DNA from: an uncultured Clostridia bacterium
Lineage (GTDB): Bacteria > Bacillota > Clostridia > Oscillospirales > Ruminococcaceae
Length of the DNA: 64,000 bases
Direction of reading: 5' to 3'
Assembly: GCA_947625375.1 (NCBI GenBank)
Contig: CANQOC010000003.1
Coordinates: 1 to 64,000, forward strand
The notes beneath the pieces were generated by a model. That model had not been told where the DNA came from, ran no database searches, and saw nothing but the letters and a program-made list of their open reading frames with translations. The translations under genes and the position numbers were made by a program. How positions within the stretch are numbered: the stretch's first letter is position 1; each line of letters begins with the position of its first letter. Of this stretch, positions 42,976 through 51,561 are shown in pieces.

Positions 42976-44331
42976 TTATTTGCCGACACAGAACCGCTCG
43001 AAGACATTGTTGACGACGGCTTCGGTCGCCTTTTCGCCGGTCAGCTCCAAGAGGGCGTCAGCGGCGGCATCGATACAGACGGTCACGGCGTCGAGCGTTT
43101 CGCCGGCGGATATCGCCGACTTTGACTCGCGAATCGCCGAAAGCGCGCGGTCGCAGCAGTTTTTCTGACGCTCATTGACGAAAACTCCGGCGTCCGTTCC
43201 GGCGTCAAGTGACAGCTTTTCATAGACAGCGTCACGAAGCCTATCGAGCCCGAGGCGGTCTTTTGCCGATACTTCGAGTAATATATCATCAGAAAAATAC
43301 TCTCTGTCAAGCTTTTGGGGGAGGTCGCACTTATTAATGACGACAATCCGGCGGCGGTTCGCAGTCATCTTCAGGATTTCGCGGTCGCCGCAGGTGAGCG
43401 GTTCGGAACCGTCGAGGACGACGAAACAAAGCTGTGCGCGCTCGGCGGTCCGCTCGGCAAGCTTTACGCCGAGCTGTTCGACGCCGTCCGAGGTCTCGCG
43501 GATGCCGGCGGTGTCGCTCAGGCGGAGGACGATGTCCCCGAGGCGGAGTTTTTCTTCGACGACGTCCCGGGTCGTGCCGGCGGCGGGGGTGACGATGCTG
43601 CGCTCGAAGCCGAGAAGCGCGTTCATAAGCGTCGACTTCCCGACGTTCGGCCTCCCGACAATCGCGCAGGAGACCCCCTCGCGGAAGACGATTCCGCCGT
43701 CGTACCCCGCGATGATTTTCTCAAGCCTTTTTTCGCACTCCGACAGCGCGGAGAGTATCGTGGCGGGGTCGGTCTCGGGGATATCCTCGTCTGGGTAGTC
43801 GGTCCAGGCGGCGAGTCCTCCGAGCAGCTCGACAAGCCTGTCCGACACCGATTTTACGTCGCGAAAAAGGGCGCCCTCGCGCATCATGTTCGCGGACTTA
43901 AGCGCGCTGTCACCCTCGGCGGAGATGATGTCGGCGACGGCCTCGGCCTGTGTTAGCGAGAGCTTGCCGTTCAGAAACGCCCGCTTTGTGAACTCGCCGG
44001 CGGCGGCGGGTTCGGCTCCGAGGGCGATTGCAGCGCGGAGGACCTTTTTGGTGACGTAAAGTCCGCCGTGACAGGAGATTTCGGCGGTGTCCTCGCCGGT
44101 ATAGCTCGACGGCGCGCGAAAGACCGTCAGCAGGACATCGTCGAGCGTCTCGCCGTCATATACAATACGCCCGTAGGCGCAGGTATGACCCGCCATCTCC
44201 GAGACCGGGGTCTTCCCGAACGGCACAAAGAGCTTTTCGGCGATGACGAGGGCATTATCGCCCGAGATTCTTATAAGCGATATTCCGCCGATGGCCGTCG
44301 GGGTGGATATCGCGGCTATTGTTGAAGACAT
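42976..44331 (-). CDS. mnmE: tRNA modification GTPase MnmE (TrmE)
   Basis: About 451 residues: N-terminal formyl-THF-binding domain, a helical domain, and an inserted G domain with GRPNVGKSTLMNAL (G1), DTAGIRE (G3) and NKCD (G4). The C-terminal CVGK fits the (C)(I/V)GK end that supplies the modification cysteine. Start at ATG 44331 after GGGTGATAAA; an upstream in-frame ATG (44349) lies before it. Potassium-dependent GTPase acting with MnmG. Confidence 0.95.
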   Translation of the reverse strand: MSSTIAAISTPTAIGGISLIRISGDNALVIAEKLFVPFGKTPVSEMAGHTCAYGRIVYDGETLDDVLLTVFRAPSSYTGEDTAEISCHGGLYVTKKVLRAAIALGAEPAAAGEFTKRAFLNGKLSLTQAEAVADIISAEGDSALKSANMMREGALFRDVKSVSDRLVELLGGLAAWTDYPDEDIPETDPATILSALSECEKRLEKIIAGYDGGIVFREGVSCAIVGRPNVGKSTLMNALLGFERSIVTPAAGTTRDVVEEKLRLGDIVLRLSDTAGIRETSDGVEQLGVKLAERTAERAQLCFVVLDGSEPLTCGDREILKMTANRRRIVVINKCDLPQKLDREYFSDDILLEVSAKDRLGLDRLRDAVYEKLSLDAGTDAGVFVNERQKNCCDRALSAIRESKSAISAGETLDAVTVCIDAAADALLELTGEKATEAVVNNVFERFCVGK

Positions 44332-44371
44332 TTTATCACCCGAACCCACGGCAAAGTCCCCTTTAACGCAA

Positions 44372-44404
44372 AGCCGCCATCACAACTCGGCTGGCGGCTT
44401 TTTC
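44372..44404. terminator. Hairpin between jag and mnmE
   Basis: AAAGCCGCCA pairs with TGGCGGCTTT; the T run is on the plus-strand side, and on the minus strand only TTTGCGTT follows, so as a terminator for jag it is weak. Confidence 0.45.
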
Positions 44405-44439
44405 GTTATCAAATTGAGGGGCAGAGCCGCTCTTTAGTC

Positions 44440-45249
44440 TCAGAATTCAATCTTTGAATAGAGGTTTGTTCCCATTTCGTCCTCGGGCTTCGGCTTTTTA
44501 TAGTCCTTCTCGAAGCTCGAAGAGATGTCGAGCGAGCGCGCCTTGAATTCCTCGCGGCGGCGTCCGTTCCGGCGGTTGCCGTTGCGGCGGTCCTGCGGTC
44601 CGCTGCGCCTCTGTCCGCGATATCCGCTGTGCTCGCTTCTTTCGGTGGACGAGATGAGCACCTTGCGGTAAGGCTCTTCGCCGACCGAGCGGCTTGTCGC
44701 GTTTTCGATTTCGGCGACCGCGGCGTGAATAATCCGGCGCTCATAGGGGTTCATCGGCTCAAGGGCGACGGTTCTTCCGGTTCTCTTTGCCTTTGCGACC
44801 ATCTTCCGCGCAAGCTCTTCAAGCTGGACCTTTCTCTTTGCCCTGAAGCCGCAGCAGTCGGTGGAAATTCTGTAATAATTCTTGTCGGAGCGGTTTGCGA
44901 CCAACGACGCGAGATATTGAAGCGCGTCGAGCGTTTCGCCGCGGCGTCCGATGATTCCCTCGACGCCTTCGCCCTTTATTTCGAGGAGCGAGCCGCCCTC
45001 GATGTCCGAGATTTCGACGGTCGGGTCATATCCCATCGACCTCATCACCGAGACGATATAGTCCGCGGCGGTTTCGGCCTTGGACTTCTCATATTCTGCC
45101 TCGACCCTTGCCTCTCCCTTCATGCCGAAAAGACCTTTTTTCGGCTCTTCAAGAACGGTGAATGTAATCTTTTCGGCCGATACGCCGAACTTCTCTGCGG
45201 CGAGCGCCTTTGCGTCGTCTACCGTCTTGGCGGTAAAAATTTCTTTCAT
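44440..45249 (-). CDS. jag: RNA-binding protein Jag/KhpB
   Basis: 269 residues: an N-terminal Jag-N domain (1-50, ending GLFGMKGEARVE), a KH-type domain (EGIIGRRGETLDALQYL) and an R3H domain (NPYERRIIHAAVAEI with RxxxH). The C-terminus is a basic/disordered Arg-Asn-Gly stretch not present in all members. KhpB binds sRNAs/mRNAs together with KhpA and affects cell elongation in other Firmicutes. AGGAGGTTTAAAGC precedes the ATG. Usual position right after yidC. Confidence 0.92.
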   Translation of the reverse strand: MKEIFTAKTVDDAKALAAEKFGVSAEKITFTVLEEPKKGLFGMKGEARVEAEYEKSKAETAADYIVSVMRSMGYDPTVEISDIEGGSLLEIKGEGVEGIIGRRGETLDALQYLASLVANRSDKNYYRISTDCCGFRAKRKVQLEELARKMVAKAKRTGRTVALEPMNPYERRIIHAAVAEIENATSRSVGEEPYRKVLISSTERSEHSGYRGQRRSGPQDRRNGNRRNGRRREEFKARSLDISSSFEKDYKKPKPEDEMGTNLYSKIEF

Positions 45250-45314
45250 GCTTTAAACCTCCTGTTTGAACACATCTTCTTTAATATTTAACTTCGCTGA
45301 AGCTTAGTTCGGAA

Positions 45315-46643
45315 TCAGTCGTCGCTGTCGCCGTATTTCTCGGCCATTCTGCGCCTTGCCTCGAGGATTCGCGGGTCGACGTTTTCTTCGTCGTCGTCGA
45401 CAAGCTTTTTGCGCGCCTCGTTGATTTTTTGTCTTTCAATCTCTTTCCGCTCGTTTTTCGACAGCTTTACGTCGCCGCTGTCGAGGTCGTTAAGAAGACT
45501 TCCGTCGGCGCCGCCCTGCTGCGCCTTCTGCTGTTCAAGCGCCATCTGGTAGAGCGAGGGGCGGCGTCCCTTTTTCTTTGCCTCTTTCGCGAGGATTTTT
45601 TCCATTCTCTCGGGGGTGAAGTAAAGGTTGACGCATACCGTCTGAACAAGCGAAAGCACAGAGGAGAATATCCAGTAGATACCGATTCCGGCCGGGAAGC
45701 TGAACGCGATGATAAACGAGATTATCGGGAGCGCATAGAGCATTCCCATCATGCCCTTCGAGCCCTGAACGTCCTGCTTGTTGCGCTTCATCATAAACTG
45801 CGAGATAATCGTCAACGCAATCTGAGACAGGAACGAGAGTATCGGAATGAGGATATAAACGCTCTTCCAGCTCGGATATTCGCCGAGATAGAATCCGAGG
45901 AAGGTATAGTTAAAGCTGTCGCAGAAGTCGGAAATCTCGGAGTCGAACAGCTGGGGATAGTCCTTTGCGACCGAGAGGACGACAAGCTCTGCCCTCGCGG
46001 TTCCGCCCGCCATCAGCCTCTTCGAGACCTTTGACTCGTTGTTGAAATATTCGTCAAGGCCGGGGTTCGCCTCGAATGTCGCCGCCATCTCGGAGATGAC
46101 CGAGTCGTCAAGCTTGAGGTTTTCGTTATATCCCTTCAAAAGCTCCTCGAGGTTTGTCCCCTCGGCGAGCCGCTGAGATATCGTCGGCGCGGCGGCGAAT
46201 CCCTCGGGAATATCGTTCTTTACCGCCTGCGACATCTGGTAGTAGTTCACCACGGTCTGCGACGCGGCGGTGATTTTTTCGGAATCGAGTCCCGAGATAT
46301 AGGTCATCGGGGCATATACGACCTCGATAATCGCGAAGAGAATCAGATAGGTGATAATCATGGTGCCGCAGCCGCCGGTCGGACTTACGCCCTCCTGGTT
46401 ATAGAGCTCCATCATCGCCTCGTTCTGCTTTTCGCGGTTGTTGGCGTATTTCTTCATTATTTGCTCGCGCTTGGGGGCAAGCCTTGCCATCCTCGCGGAA
46501 GACTTCTGCTGCTTGATGCTCGACGGGAGCATTATGAGCTTGATGATAAATGTGAAGATAAAGAGCGCAAGTCCGTAGTTCTTAACAAGGATATAGCACC
46601 CTCTCATCAGCCAGCCGAACGGTATCGCAAGAATTCTGAACAT
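45315..46643 (-). CDS. yidC: Membrane protein insertase YidC
   Basis: 442 residues, longer than typical Gram-positive YidC (about 260). Core helices and the YidC signature are present (NYGLALFIFTFIIKLIMLPSS..., MIITYLILFAIIEVVY, PAGIGIYWIFSSVLSLVQ), with the conserved Arg in the cytoplasmic hydrophilic groove region absent from easy recognition. About 140 extra residues sit between helices 2 and 3 on the outside (MTYISGLDSEK... to YTFLGFYLG). The C-terminus is a charged cytoplasmic tail (RKLVDDDEENVDPRILEARRRM). 65 nt before jag; ATG follows GAAAGGATAAATGACAA. Confidence 0.93.
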   Translation of the reverse strand: MFRILAIPFGWLMRGCYILVKNYGLALFIFTFIIKLIMLPSSIKQQKSSARMARLAPKREQIMKKYANNREKQNEAMMELYNQEGVSPTGGCGTMIITYLILFAIIEVVYAPMTYISGLDSEKITAASQTVVNYYQMSQAVKNDIPEGFAAAPTISQRLAEGTNLEELLKGYNENLKLDDSVISEMAATFEANPGLDEYFNNESKVSKRLMAGGTARAELVVLSVAKDYPQLFDSEISDFCDSFNYTFLGFYLGEYPSWKSVYILIPILSFLSQIALTIISQFMMKRNKQDVQGSKGMMGMLYALPIISFIIAFSFPAGIGIYWIFSSVLSLVQTVCVNLYFTPERMEKILAKEAKKKGRRPSLYQMALEQQKAQQGGADGSLLNDLDSGDVKLSKNERKEIERQKINEARKKLVDDDEENVDPRILEARRRMAEKYGDSDD

Positions 46644-46646
46644 TTG

Positions 46647-46922
46647 TCATTTATCCTTTCGGGAGAGTTCCTCCCTGTTTTTTTCGCCTTTTAATGTGTA
46701 AAAATGAAACCTTTCTGGGACATAATCGACCCCGCCCATGCTCCAAGGGTTGCACCGAAGTATCCGCCAGAGCGCCAGAAGGCTCCCCCTCACCGCGCCG
46801 AAGCGCTCAATCGCGTCGACGGCGTACTGTGAGCAGGACGGATAGTATTTGCAGCACGGCTTTTTAAGCGGAGAAATGTATTTTCGGTACAAATTTATAA
46901 GACCGATAAAAATTCTTTTCAC
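46647..46922 (-). CDS. yidD: YidD family membrane protein insertion factor
   Basis: 91 residues. Typical [22 protein letters not shown] and [22 protein letters not shown] strings, including the Cys cluster. Assists YidC in inserting membrane proteins. Its start overlaps the end of rnpA by 4 nt and it lies 3 nt before yidC, so the three are translationally coupled. Confidence 0.93.
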   Translation of the reverse strand: MKRIFIGLINLYRKYISPLKKPCCKYYPSCSQYAVDAIERFGAVRGSLLALWRILRCNPWSMGGVDYVPERFHFYTLKGEKNREELSRKDK

Positions 46923-47257
46923 TTTCTGTTATCTGTGAGTTCAAGGGACAGCTTTTTAAAAAAGCCGTCGAACGAGTCGGATTTTTTTCCGGCAATATCC
47001 TGTCCCGCTGCTATAACGATATCATATCCTATCGGAAGTAAAAGCTCGTTTTTTCGGTACGCCGCCCTTAAAATCCTCTTTGCGCGGTTTCTCTGCACCG
47101 CTCCGCCGACCTTCTTTCCGGCGGTGATTCCGAAAGCGTTATATGGGCGGTTGGTGAAAAAACAGTATGCGGTGACGCCGGGACCGTGAATCCTCTTTCC
47201 TTTTTTATAGCATCTCGAAAAGATTGCCGGGTCTTTTATTGTGTCGGTATAAAGCAA
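46919..47257 (-). CDS. rnpA: Ribonuclease P protein component
   Basis: 112-residue basic protein that helps the RNA subunit mature tRNA 5' ends. The RNR signature reads [17 protein letters not shown], with [12 protein letters not shown] before it. Starts with TTG ([12 protein letters not shown]) and has only a weak GGGGTG upstream, so translation is probably low; a shift to another start would lose the conserved N-terminus. Follows rpmH after a terminator hairpin, as usual. Confidence 0.93.
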   Translation of the reverse strand: MLYTDTIKDPAIFSRCYKKGKRIHGPGVTAYCFFTNRPYNAFGITAGKKVGGAVQRNRAKRILRAAYRKNELLLPIGYDIVIAAGQDIAGKKSDSFDGFFKKLSLELTDNRK

Positions 47258-47276
47258 AGCTGCACCCCGCGTTTTC

Positions 47277-47306
47277 TAAAAAGAAAGACCACACGTTTAT
47301 GTGGTC
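47277..47306 (-). terminator. Terminator between rpmH and rnpA
   Basis: On the minus strand GACCACA-TAAACG-TGTGGTC then TTTCTTTTT. rnpA must be reached by readthrough. Confidence 0.75.
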
Positions 47307-47410
47307 GCTTCTGTGTCCGATAAGCAGAAAACGACGGCTTCCGATATGGACAAGTCCGGTCGGGAGCCTGCCTTCTGTTATCAAGAGGCTCCGGTTAGGG
47401 AGCGCCGGTT

Positions 47411-47554
47411 TTAGTAAGTGAGCCTTGCTCTGCCCTTTTGGCGTCTGCGTGCAAGAACCTTGCGACCGTTTTTGGTAGCCATTCTCTTAAAGAAGCCGTG
47501 CTCCTTTTTTCTGTGTATCTTCTTGGGCTGATAGGTTCTTTTTATCTGAGCCAT
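47411..47554 (-). CDS. rpmH: Ribosomal protein L34
   Basis: 47 residues, [20 protein letters not shown] at the start, then [27 protein letters not shown] at the end: the invariant L34 pattern (KRTYQP, RMATKxGRxVLxxRRxKGR). Two to three residues longer than usual at the N-terminus (AQI). AGGAGGATAGACTA precedes the ATG, and a promoter with -35 TTGACA is at 47628-47657. Confidence 0.97.
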   Translation of the reverse strand: MAQIKRTYQPKKIHRKKEHGFFKRMATKNGRKVLARRRQKGRARLTY

Positions 47555-47627
47555 TAGTCTATCCTCCTTGTCCATTAAAACATGGGCAACCGATTAAATC
47601 ATTCCGGAAATACCCTTACAAGGTAGT

Positions 47628-47657
47628 ATTATATAACACAAAAGCACCGATTGTCAA
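47628..47657 (-). promoter_or_regulatory. rpmH promoter
   Basis: Minus strand TTGACA (47657-47652), 18 nt, TATAAT (47633-47628). Confidence 0.75.
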
Positions 47658-47774
47658 TAGGCGTACCGCGTTTTTTTCTTAAAATTTCGCGATTTTAAAC
47701 ACCGGAGCCGCCGATTTGTTGAAAGTTACAATCCCGTTCGCGGAAAAAAGCATACTATTATATAATATACACGC

Positions 47775-47803
47775 TTGAAAAATTCCCGCTTTTGTGGTAT
47801 AAT
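47775..47803 (+). promoter_or_regulatory. dnaA promoter
   Basis: TTGAAA, 17 nt, TATAAT, 90 nt before the dnaA ATG. Confidence 0.75.
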
Positions 47804-47893
47804 GTCTTCGGAATAATTTCAGCACGGTCCGGCGCCGCCGCGTCCGTTTATACCTGGCTGCATTAAGATACATTACAACGGAGGAAGAAAATA

Positions 47894-49261
47894 ATGGATT
47901 CGTTTTTTGAGCTTTTTGAAAACGTAAAAAGCGTCTGTCATGCCGACCCGAAGGTCAGCGAAGTGGGATTCAACAAGTGGATAAAAAGCCTTGAGGCACA
48001 GAAATTTGAGAACGGAGTCGCCGTCCTCGCGGCGTCGAACGATTTTATGAGGCGCACCACCGAGGAGGCATATTCCGAAACGATAAAAAAAGCTTTTGAA
48101 CAGGTGCTCGGGTTCCCCGTCGAGGTACAGTTCGTCGTCAGCGGAAAGCCTCAGCCGGCCGAACCCGCCGACGGCTTCGACGAAATCGAGAAGAGAATGG
48201 CGGACCTTATGTCGAGCCACCAGAGGAGCGACTATGAGCTGACCTTTGAAAACTTCATCAAGGGAAAATCCAACGAGCTCGCGTATGCCTACTGCATCGC
48301 GGTGTCGGGAAAGTCGACCGCGTCAAAAACTGTGAACCGCGCGGTCTTTAATCCGCTGTTCATCTACGGCGACTCGGGCCTCGGAAAGACCCACCTTCTG
48401 AGGGCGATTGAGCACGAGGTCAGAAAAAATTTCCCGAACCTCAACGTCATATACACCACCGGCGAAAGCTTCACCAACGAAATCGTAAAGGCGGTCTCGG
48501 ATAAGGACACCTATTCGTTCCACGAAAAATACCGCAAGGCGGACTATCTTTTAATGGACGACGTACAGTTTATCGCCGGAAAGGAAATGACCCAGGAGGA
48601 GTTTTTCCACACCTTTAATGAGCTCTATCAGGACGGAAAACAGATTGTCATCACCTCGGACATCTCGCCGAACAAGATAAAGAAGCTTGAAGAGCGGATT
48701 AAGACGAGATTTTCCCTCGGGGTTCAGGCCGATGTTTCCGCGCCGGACTTTGAGACAAGAATGGCGATTGTAAAGCGGAAGGCCGAGCTTTTGGACCTCA
48801 ATCTTCCCGACCCGGTCGCGAGGATTATATCCGAAAAAATCAAGAACAACATCAGGCAGTTAGAGGGCGCGGTCAATAAGATTAAGGGACTTACGATGTT
48901 CTCGAACGAGAGTCCGTCGATTTCGATGGCGCAGAGGGTCATTAAAGAGACACTCACCGACGCGCAGCCGGCGGAGATAAATGTCGACAGAATTTTAAAC
49001 GACGTCAGCGCGGCGTTCGGGGTACAGGCGGAGGACCTTCGCTCGGCGAACAGAAACGCACAGATTTCGATTGCGAGAAAAGCCGCGGTCTACATAATCA
49101 GGGAAGTAAAGGGAATGTCGTTCACGGCAATCGGGGAGGAGTTCCACCGCAACCACTCGACGATGACGATAAGCTATGCCGATATCAAAGAGATGATGAA
49201 GAAGAACAGCGACCTTAAGGAGACCGTCGAGGACATCATGAAGAACCTCAAAACAGTTTGA
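47894..49261 (+). CDS. dnaA: Replication initiator DnaA
   Basis: 455 residues. Domain III AAA+ core: Walker A GDSGLGKTHLL, Walker B LLMDDVQFI, sensor/Arg-finger ERIKTRF. Domain IV helix-turn-helix has R in ISIARKAAVY matching E. coli Arg399, but the signature usually reading RDHST/TTV is HRNHSTMT here (Asn420-His421-Ser422-Thr423-Met424). The Asp to Asn change falls on a residue that contacts bases of the DnaA box in E. coli (Asp433). GGAGGAAGAAAATA precedes the ATG. Followed by the oriC-like region. Confidence 0.96.
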   Translation: MDSFFELFENVKSVCHADPKVSEVGFNKWIKSLEAQKFENGVAVLAASNDFMRRTTEEAYSETIKKAFEQVLGFPVEVQFVVSGKPQPAEPADGFDEIEKRMADLMSSHQRSDYELTFENFIKGKSNELAYAYCIAVSGKSTASKTVNRAVFNPLFIYGDSGLGKTHLLRAIEHEVRKNFPNLNVIYTTGESFTNEIVKAVSDKDTYSFHEKYRKADYLLMDDVQFIAGKEMTQEEFFHTFNELYQDGKQIVITSDISPNKIKKLEERIKTRFSLGVQADVSAPDFETRMAIVKRKAELLDLNLPDPVARIISEKIKNNIRQLEGAVNKIKGLTMFSNESPSISMAQRVIKETLTDAQPAEINVDRILNDVSAAFGVQAEDLRSANRNAQISIARKAAVYIIREVKGMSFTAIGEEFHRNHSTMTISYADIKEMMKKNSDLKETVEDIMKNLKTV

Positions 49262-49566
49262 GGAAATATCAACTTTTCAACCGAGTTTTCAACACAAAAA
49301 CCCGCGTAATGAGTTGATTTGGAGCAGTTTTCAACATTTTCGGCACAAATTTTTCCGATTTCACCCGATTTTCAAATACTTTTCAACATTTAACCGAAAA
49401 TATTCAAAGCTTTCAACACCGGGAAAATGAGTCAAAGGTTTATAACACTTACCGGAATTTTCCGTTGAAAGTTTGAGGGCGTTCCGACGATGTTTGGAAG
49501 ATGTTTCAACATTTCAGCCGCTTCTATTACTATTACTAAAAAATGATATTATGTACGGATTGATTT
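49262..49566. other. oriC: Likely oriC: DnaA-box-like field
   Basis: Between dnaA and dnaN. TTTTCAACA occurs exactly at 49286, 49328 and 49380, with near copies TTTTCAACC (49274), CTTTCAACA (49410), GTTTCAACA (49503) and an inverse GTTGAAAG at about 49464. A DnaA-trio-like run and an AT-rich tract close the region (49524-49566). No TTATCCACA is present. Identification as the origin is from context and motif density. Confidence 0.7.
49524..49538 (-). promoter_or_regulatory. DnaA-trio-like element
   Basis: Minus strand 5'-TAG TAA TAG TAA TAG-3'. On its 3' side is a short GC-rich spacer (AAGCGGCTG) and then a DnaA-box-like motif, on its 5' side an AT-rich stretch: the order of the Bacillus basal unwinding system. 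Confidence 0.6.
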
Positions 49567-50175
49567 CTAAAAAATAAAGTTTTCGCTTGAGCCTTTTTCA
49601 AAAGGCTCACAGGGGTCTTGGGGACAGAGTCCCCAAGCCGCGACCGCAGTCGCGGAACCCCTTACGAAGTGCGCTCCGAAATGGGTGAATTGCAAAAATC
49701 TGTCCTGTGGACAGTTTTTGCAAGAGGGAAAGACCTGCAAGAGAGGGCTTTCCCTTATGATTCCGTCGTGTGACAGCACGGCGGCACCTTGCGAAAGGTG
49801 TCAAATCACTGCTATTTTAAAACATGATAATAAAAGTATGGCTCGAAGTCATATTTTTGCATACTTTACCAATTATTAAGCATTAGTCTTTTCACTTGCC
49901 TCACTCATCGTTCGGCAAGCAGGGGACCCCTTAATAGGGTCCCCTACGAAAAAACAATCCACCGGATTGTTTTTTCTACCCTCCTGATTTTCGCTTCGCA
50001 AAGTGTTCCGCGACTGCGGTCGCGGCTTGGGGACTCTGTCCCCAAGACCCGGTGCACGCCGGTTTTGTCTGCAAGACAACCGAAGCGGTTCGGTATCGCG
50101 AGGGCGGTCGAGCAGGAACAAAACCGGCGTGCACGGCAACCCTTTTGAAAAAGGCTTGACCGAAAACTTTTAGTT
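49567..50175. repeat. Hairpin-rich repeat pair between oriC and dnaN
   Basis: No gene. Two inverted copies of a composite repeat: left (about 49584-49668) and right (about 49995-50175). Each has a GCCTTTTTCAAAAGG arm, the palindrome CTTGGGGACAGAGTCCCCAA and CGCGACCGCAGTCGCG. The right copy is split by an 83-bp element (50052-50134). Between them lie TGCAAAAA-CTGTCC hairpin (about 49691-49720), CCGTCGTG/CACGGCGG and CACCTTGCGAAAGGTG. Confidence 0.75.
50052..50134. repeat. Nested 83-bp inverted-repeat element
   Basis: 17-bp perfect ends GTGCACGCCGGTTTTGT / ACAAAACCGGCGTGCAC enclose inner arms including ACCGAA-GCGG-TTCGGT. Absent from the left copy of the surrounding repeat, so it looks inserted. 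Confidence 0.7.
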
Positions 50176-50224
50176 TTTCATTCTTCAACATCGTAAACAT
50201 TTCCTTACAAGGAGGACATTATAA

Positions 50225-51331
50225 ATGAAAATAATCTGCAACAAACAGGCTCTATATGAGGCGCTCGTCAACGTCTCAAAGGCCGCCGCCGACAAGTCGA
50301 CAATCCCTGCGCTCGAGGGAGTGAAACTCAAACTCGACCAATCAACCCTCACCCTCACCGGCTATGACCTCGAAATCGGCATCAACACCTCAATCCCCGT
50401 CGTATCCTCCGACACCGGAGAATTCGTCATAAATTCGAGGCTCTTCTCCGACATCATCAAGAGAATGCCGACCGACGAAATCGAAATAGAGGTCTCAGAC
50501 AACCTCGCCGTCACCATCATCGGCGGCGTCACCGAATACTCCGTCACCGCCCTCAGCGCCGCGGAATATCCCTCTATCCCCGAGCTCGGCGAGGGCGACG
50601 AAATCCGGCTGTCACAGGGAATCCTTAAAAGCCTTATCTCCGAGACCGTCTTCGCCGTCTCGACCAACGACACCAAGCCTATCCTCAAGGGCGAGCTCTT
50701 TGAAATCACCGACAACAAGCTCAACGTCGTCGCCATCGACGGGTTCAGGCTTGCAGTCCGCACCGAGAGCGTCAAGCGCGACGAGGACACAAAATTCATC
50801 GTCCCGTCAAAGACTCTCCTCGAGGTCTCCCGTCTTTTAAAGGACGACGAGGACGCCGACTGTGCAATCCGCGTCACTAAAAAACAGGTCGTCTTCGACT
50901 TCTCGGGTTACACCGTATTTTCCCGCTTATTAGAGGGCGAGTTCCACAACTACCGCGGCTCAATCCCGCAGAACAGCGTCACCGAGGTCATCATCGGGAA
51001 AAAAGAGCTGATCGACTGCCTCGAAAGGGCGTCGCTCCTGATAAACGAGAGGATAAAAATGCCGGTGCGCTGCCTCTTCGACAACGGCGCTTTAAAGGTC
51101 AGCTGTTCGACATCTATTGGAAAAATCAACGACGAGATGCCCGCCGACGTCACCGGTCCGAAAATCGAAATCGGCTTCAACTGCAAGTTCCTGCTCGACC
51201 CGTTAAAGGTCATCAAGGACGACAAGCTTAAGCTTCTGATGAACGGCGGAAACCTCCCGATGAAAATTGTTCCGCTCGAGGGTGACGAGTATACATATCT
51301 CGTCCTGCCGGTGAGACTTAAAAACGAGTGA
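50225..51331 (+). CDS. dnaN: DNA polymerase III beta clamp
   Basis: 368 residues; sliding clamp that tethers polymerase. Three repeated domains of the clamp fold; typical strings [17 protein letters not shown], the [11 protein letters not shown] segment, [31 protein letters not shown], and the C-terminal [21 protein letters not shown] with the usual LPVR end. ACAAGGAGGACATTATAA precedes the ATG. The stop overlaps the region of the next start. Confidence 0.96.
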   Translation: MKIICNKQALYEALVNVSKAAADKSTIPALEGVKLKLDQSTLTLTGYDLEIGINTSIPVVSSDTGEFVINSRLFSDIIKRMPTDEIEIEVSDNLAVTIIGGVTEYSVTALSAAEYPSIPELGEGDEIRLSQGILKSLISETVFAVSTNDTKPILKGELFEITDNKLNVVAIDGFRLAVRTESVKRDEDTKFIVPSKTLLEVSRLLKDDEDADCAIRVTKKQVVFDFSGYTVFSRLLEGEFHNYRGSIPQNSVTEVIIGKKELIDCLERASLLINERIKMPVRCLFDNGALKVSCSTSIGKINDEMPADVTGPKIEIGFNCKFLLDPLKVIKDDKLKLLMNGGNLPMKIVPLEGDEYTYLVLPVRLKNE

Positions 51332-51336
51332 TAAAG

Positions 51337-51561
51337 ATGGAATTTGAAGAAATCGAAATTTCCGGCGAGTTCATAAAGCTCGACTCCCTTTTAAAATTCG
51401 CGGGAATCACCGAGACCGGCGGCATCGCGAAGGAGATAATCCAGGCCGGAAAGGTTTCGGTCAACGGCGAAGTGTGCACCCAGCGGGGAAAGAAAATCAG
51501 AGAGGGCGACACCGTTTATATCGGCGAAATCGGCGCCGGATTAAAGGTAAAGAGCGTATAG
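51337..51561 (+). CDS. S4-domain RNA-binding protein (YaaA/RlbA-like)
   Basis: About 74 residues with an S4 fold: [43 protein letters not shown] and GDTVYIG. This is the small S4 protein found between dnaN and recF in Firmicutes, involved in ribosome assembly in other species. The ATG at 51337 is chosen; a GTG at 51328 overlapping the dnaN stop is also possible, because neither has a strong ribosome site. It abuts recF, whose ATG follows its stop directly. Confidence 0.85.
   Translation: MEFEEIEISGEFIKLDSLLKFAGITETGGIAKEIIQAGKVSVNGEVCTQRGKKIREGDTVYIGEIGAGLKVKSV

Larger units (their letters stand above)
47555..47893. other. rpmH-dnaA divergent intergenic region
   Basis: Contains the rpmH promoter, the dnaA promoter, and one inverted TTTCAACAA-like motif (about 47717-47727) that could be a DnaA site. 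No gene. Confidence 0.6.

Noticed and set aside
44372-44404. Strong terminator ending jag
   Set aside because: The T run is on the wrong strand for the minus-strand genes, so I list it only as a weak hairpin.
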